Shown here piece after piece: positions 63,867 to 64,000 of a stretch of DNA of 64,000 bases. The translations under genes were made by a program, and so were the position numbers. The number at the start of each line of letters is the position of its first letter. Position 1 is the first letter of the stretch. The stretch spans positions 248,001 to 312,000 of the forward strand of contig CBDFKJ010000008.1 of the NCBI GenBank assembly GCA_965248805.1, in the 5' to 3' direction. This DNA comes from CBDFKJ01 sp965248805 (GTDB lineage: Bacteria; Pseudomonadota; Alphaproteobacteria; UBA6615). A model generated the notes under the pieces. It was not told the origin of the DNA and made no database searches. It worked only from the letters and a program-made list of their open reading frames with translations.

Positions 63867-64000
63867 ATGGACATCTTCTCTTTAAACATCGGTGAGCCGT
63901 TCAACTTCGCCAGGGCGTTCGCGAAAACGGCGCAACAGGCGGCCGCGCCGGCGTTCGAGCTGCAGTTCTTTGCGACGCAGAACGCAATTCAAGACACCAT
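63867..64000 (+). CDS. Partial flagellar-operon gene after flgL
   Basis: A frame from ATG 63867 runs to the window end: MDIFSLNIGEPFNFARAFA then KTAQQAAAPAFELQFFA and TQNAIQDTM. A CAGGCTGAG leader precedes the ATG. The N terminus is helical and not recognised as a named flagellar gene. Its position suggests a flagellar accessory protein. Confidence 0.5.
   Translation, partial: MDIFSLNIGEPFNFARAFAKTAQQAAAPAFELQFFATQNAIQDT

Noticed and set aside
1..64000. CRISPR array
   Set aside because: No regularly spaced direct repeats and no cas genes were seen. The only tandem repeat is the 9-bp unit in the helicase gene.

Overview
This 64 kb window is GC-rich (roughly 60-65 % by eye) and looks like an alphaproteobacterial chromosome, probably from a Rhodospirillales-like lineage. 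The evidence is the flgI-flgJ-flgN-flgK-flgL flagellar order, the sequence of a tRNA-fMet 3' end, a DUF2924/serine-recombinase module and the mix of IS families. The window is a patchwork in which few long stretches have escaped insertion.

Region 1 (1-22433) is the late half of a lambda-like siphoviral prophage, all on the + strand and tightly packed. It runs from small and GpA-type large terminase through gpW, portal, an S49 protease with a nested scaffold gene, decoration protein, major capsid protein E, head-tail connectors and tail tube. A tail-chaperone pair follows, joined by a -1 frameshift heptamer, then tape measure, distal tail proteins with an RCC1-repeat protein, an NlpC/P60-like protein, a J-like tip protein, a holin-like protein and a GH24 endolysin. 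No integrase or early genes lie inside the window.

Region 2 (22434-31400) starts with an AT-richer ParB/sulfiredoxin-like gene and an IS110/IS3 chimeric scar. It then holds a three-gene minus-strand cassette: an excisionase-type HTH protein, a PLD-nuclease/SNF2-helicase protein and an Eco57I-like adenine methyltransferase. This is a plausible restriction-type defence system.

Region 3 (31400-38430) begins with a tRNA-fMet 3' fragment beside a tyrosine-integrase tail, which looks like an integration scar. It carries a RecD2-like helicase with a small partner gene and a protein with three kinds of zinc ribbon. It ends in a graveyard of fragments (a second integrase tail, LytTR, carotenoid oxygenase) and an IS1595 element.

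Region 4 (38430-47100) has a complete IS5/IS427 element, a subtilase lipoprotein with an outer-membrane-like C terminus, a small lipoprotein, a broken repeat-protein fragment ending in 13 G, truncated IS481 and IS256 pieces, and a four-gene DUF2924/large serine recombinase operon.

Region 5 (47280-57790) holds a large DUF3883 (nuclease-like) gene split by an IS5 element and truncated at its N terminus, remnants of a trypsin-like protease and a crotonase, and a run of IS elements (IS3 fragment, IS5 fragment, IS1595, IS630, IS1182).

Region 6 (57790-64000) is a flagellar operon that is being lost. flgI is cut by IS1182 and frameshifted. flgK carries an IS630 insertion, a frameshift and a nonsense codon. 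flgJ, flgN and flgL remain open. The picture is of a genome with active or recently active IS expansion, loss of motility, and a defence/mobile island next to a prophage.
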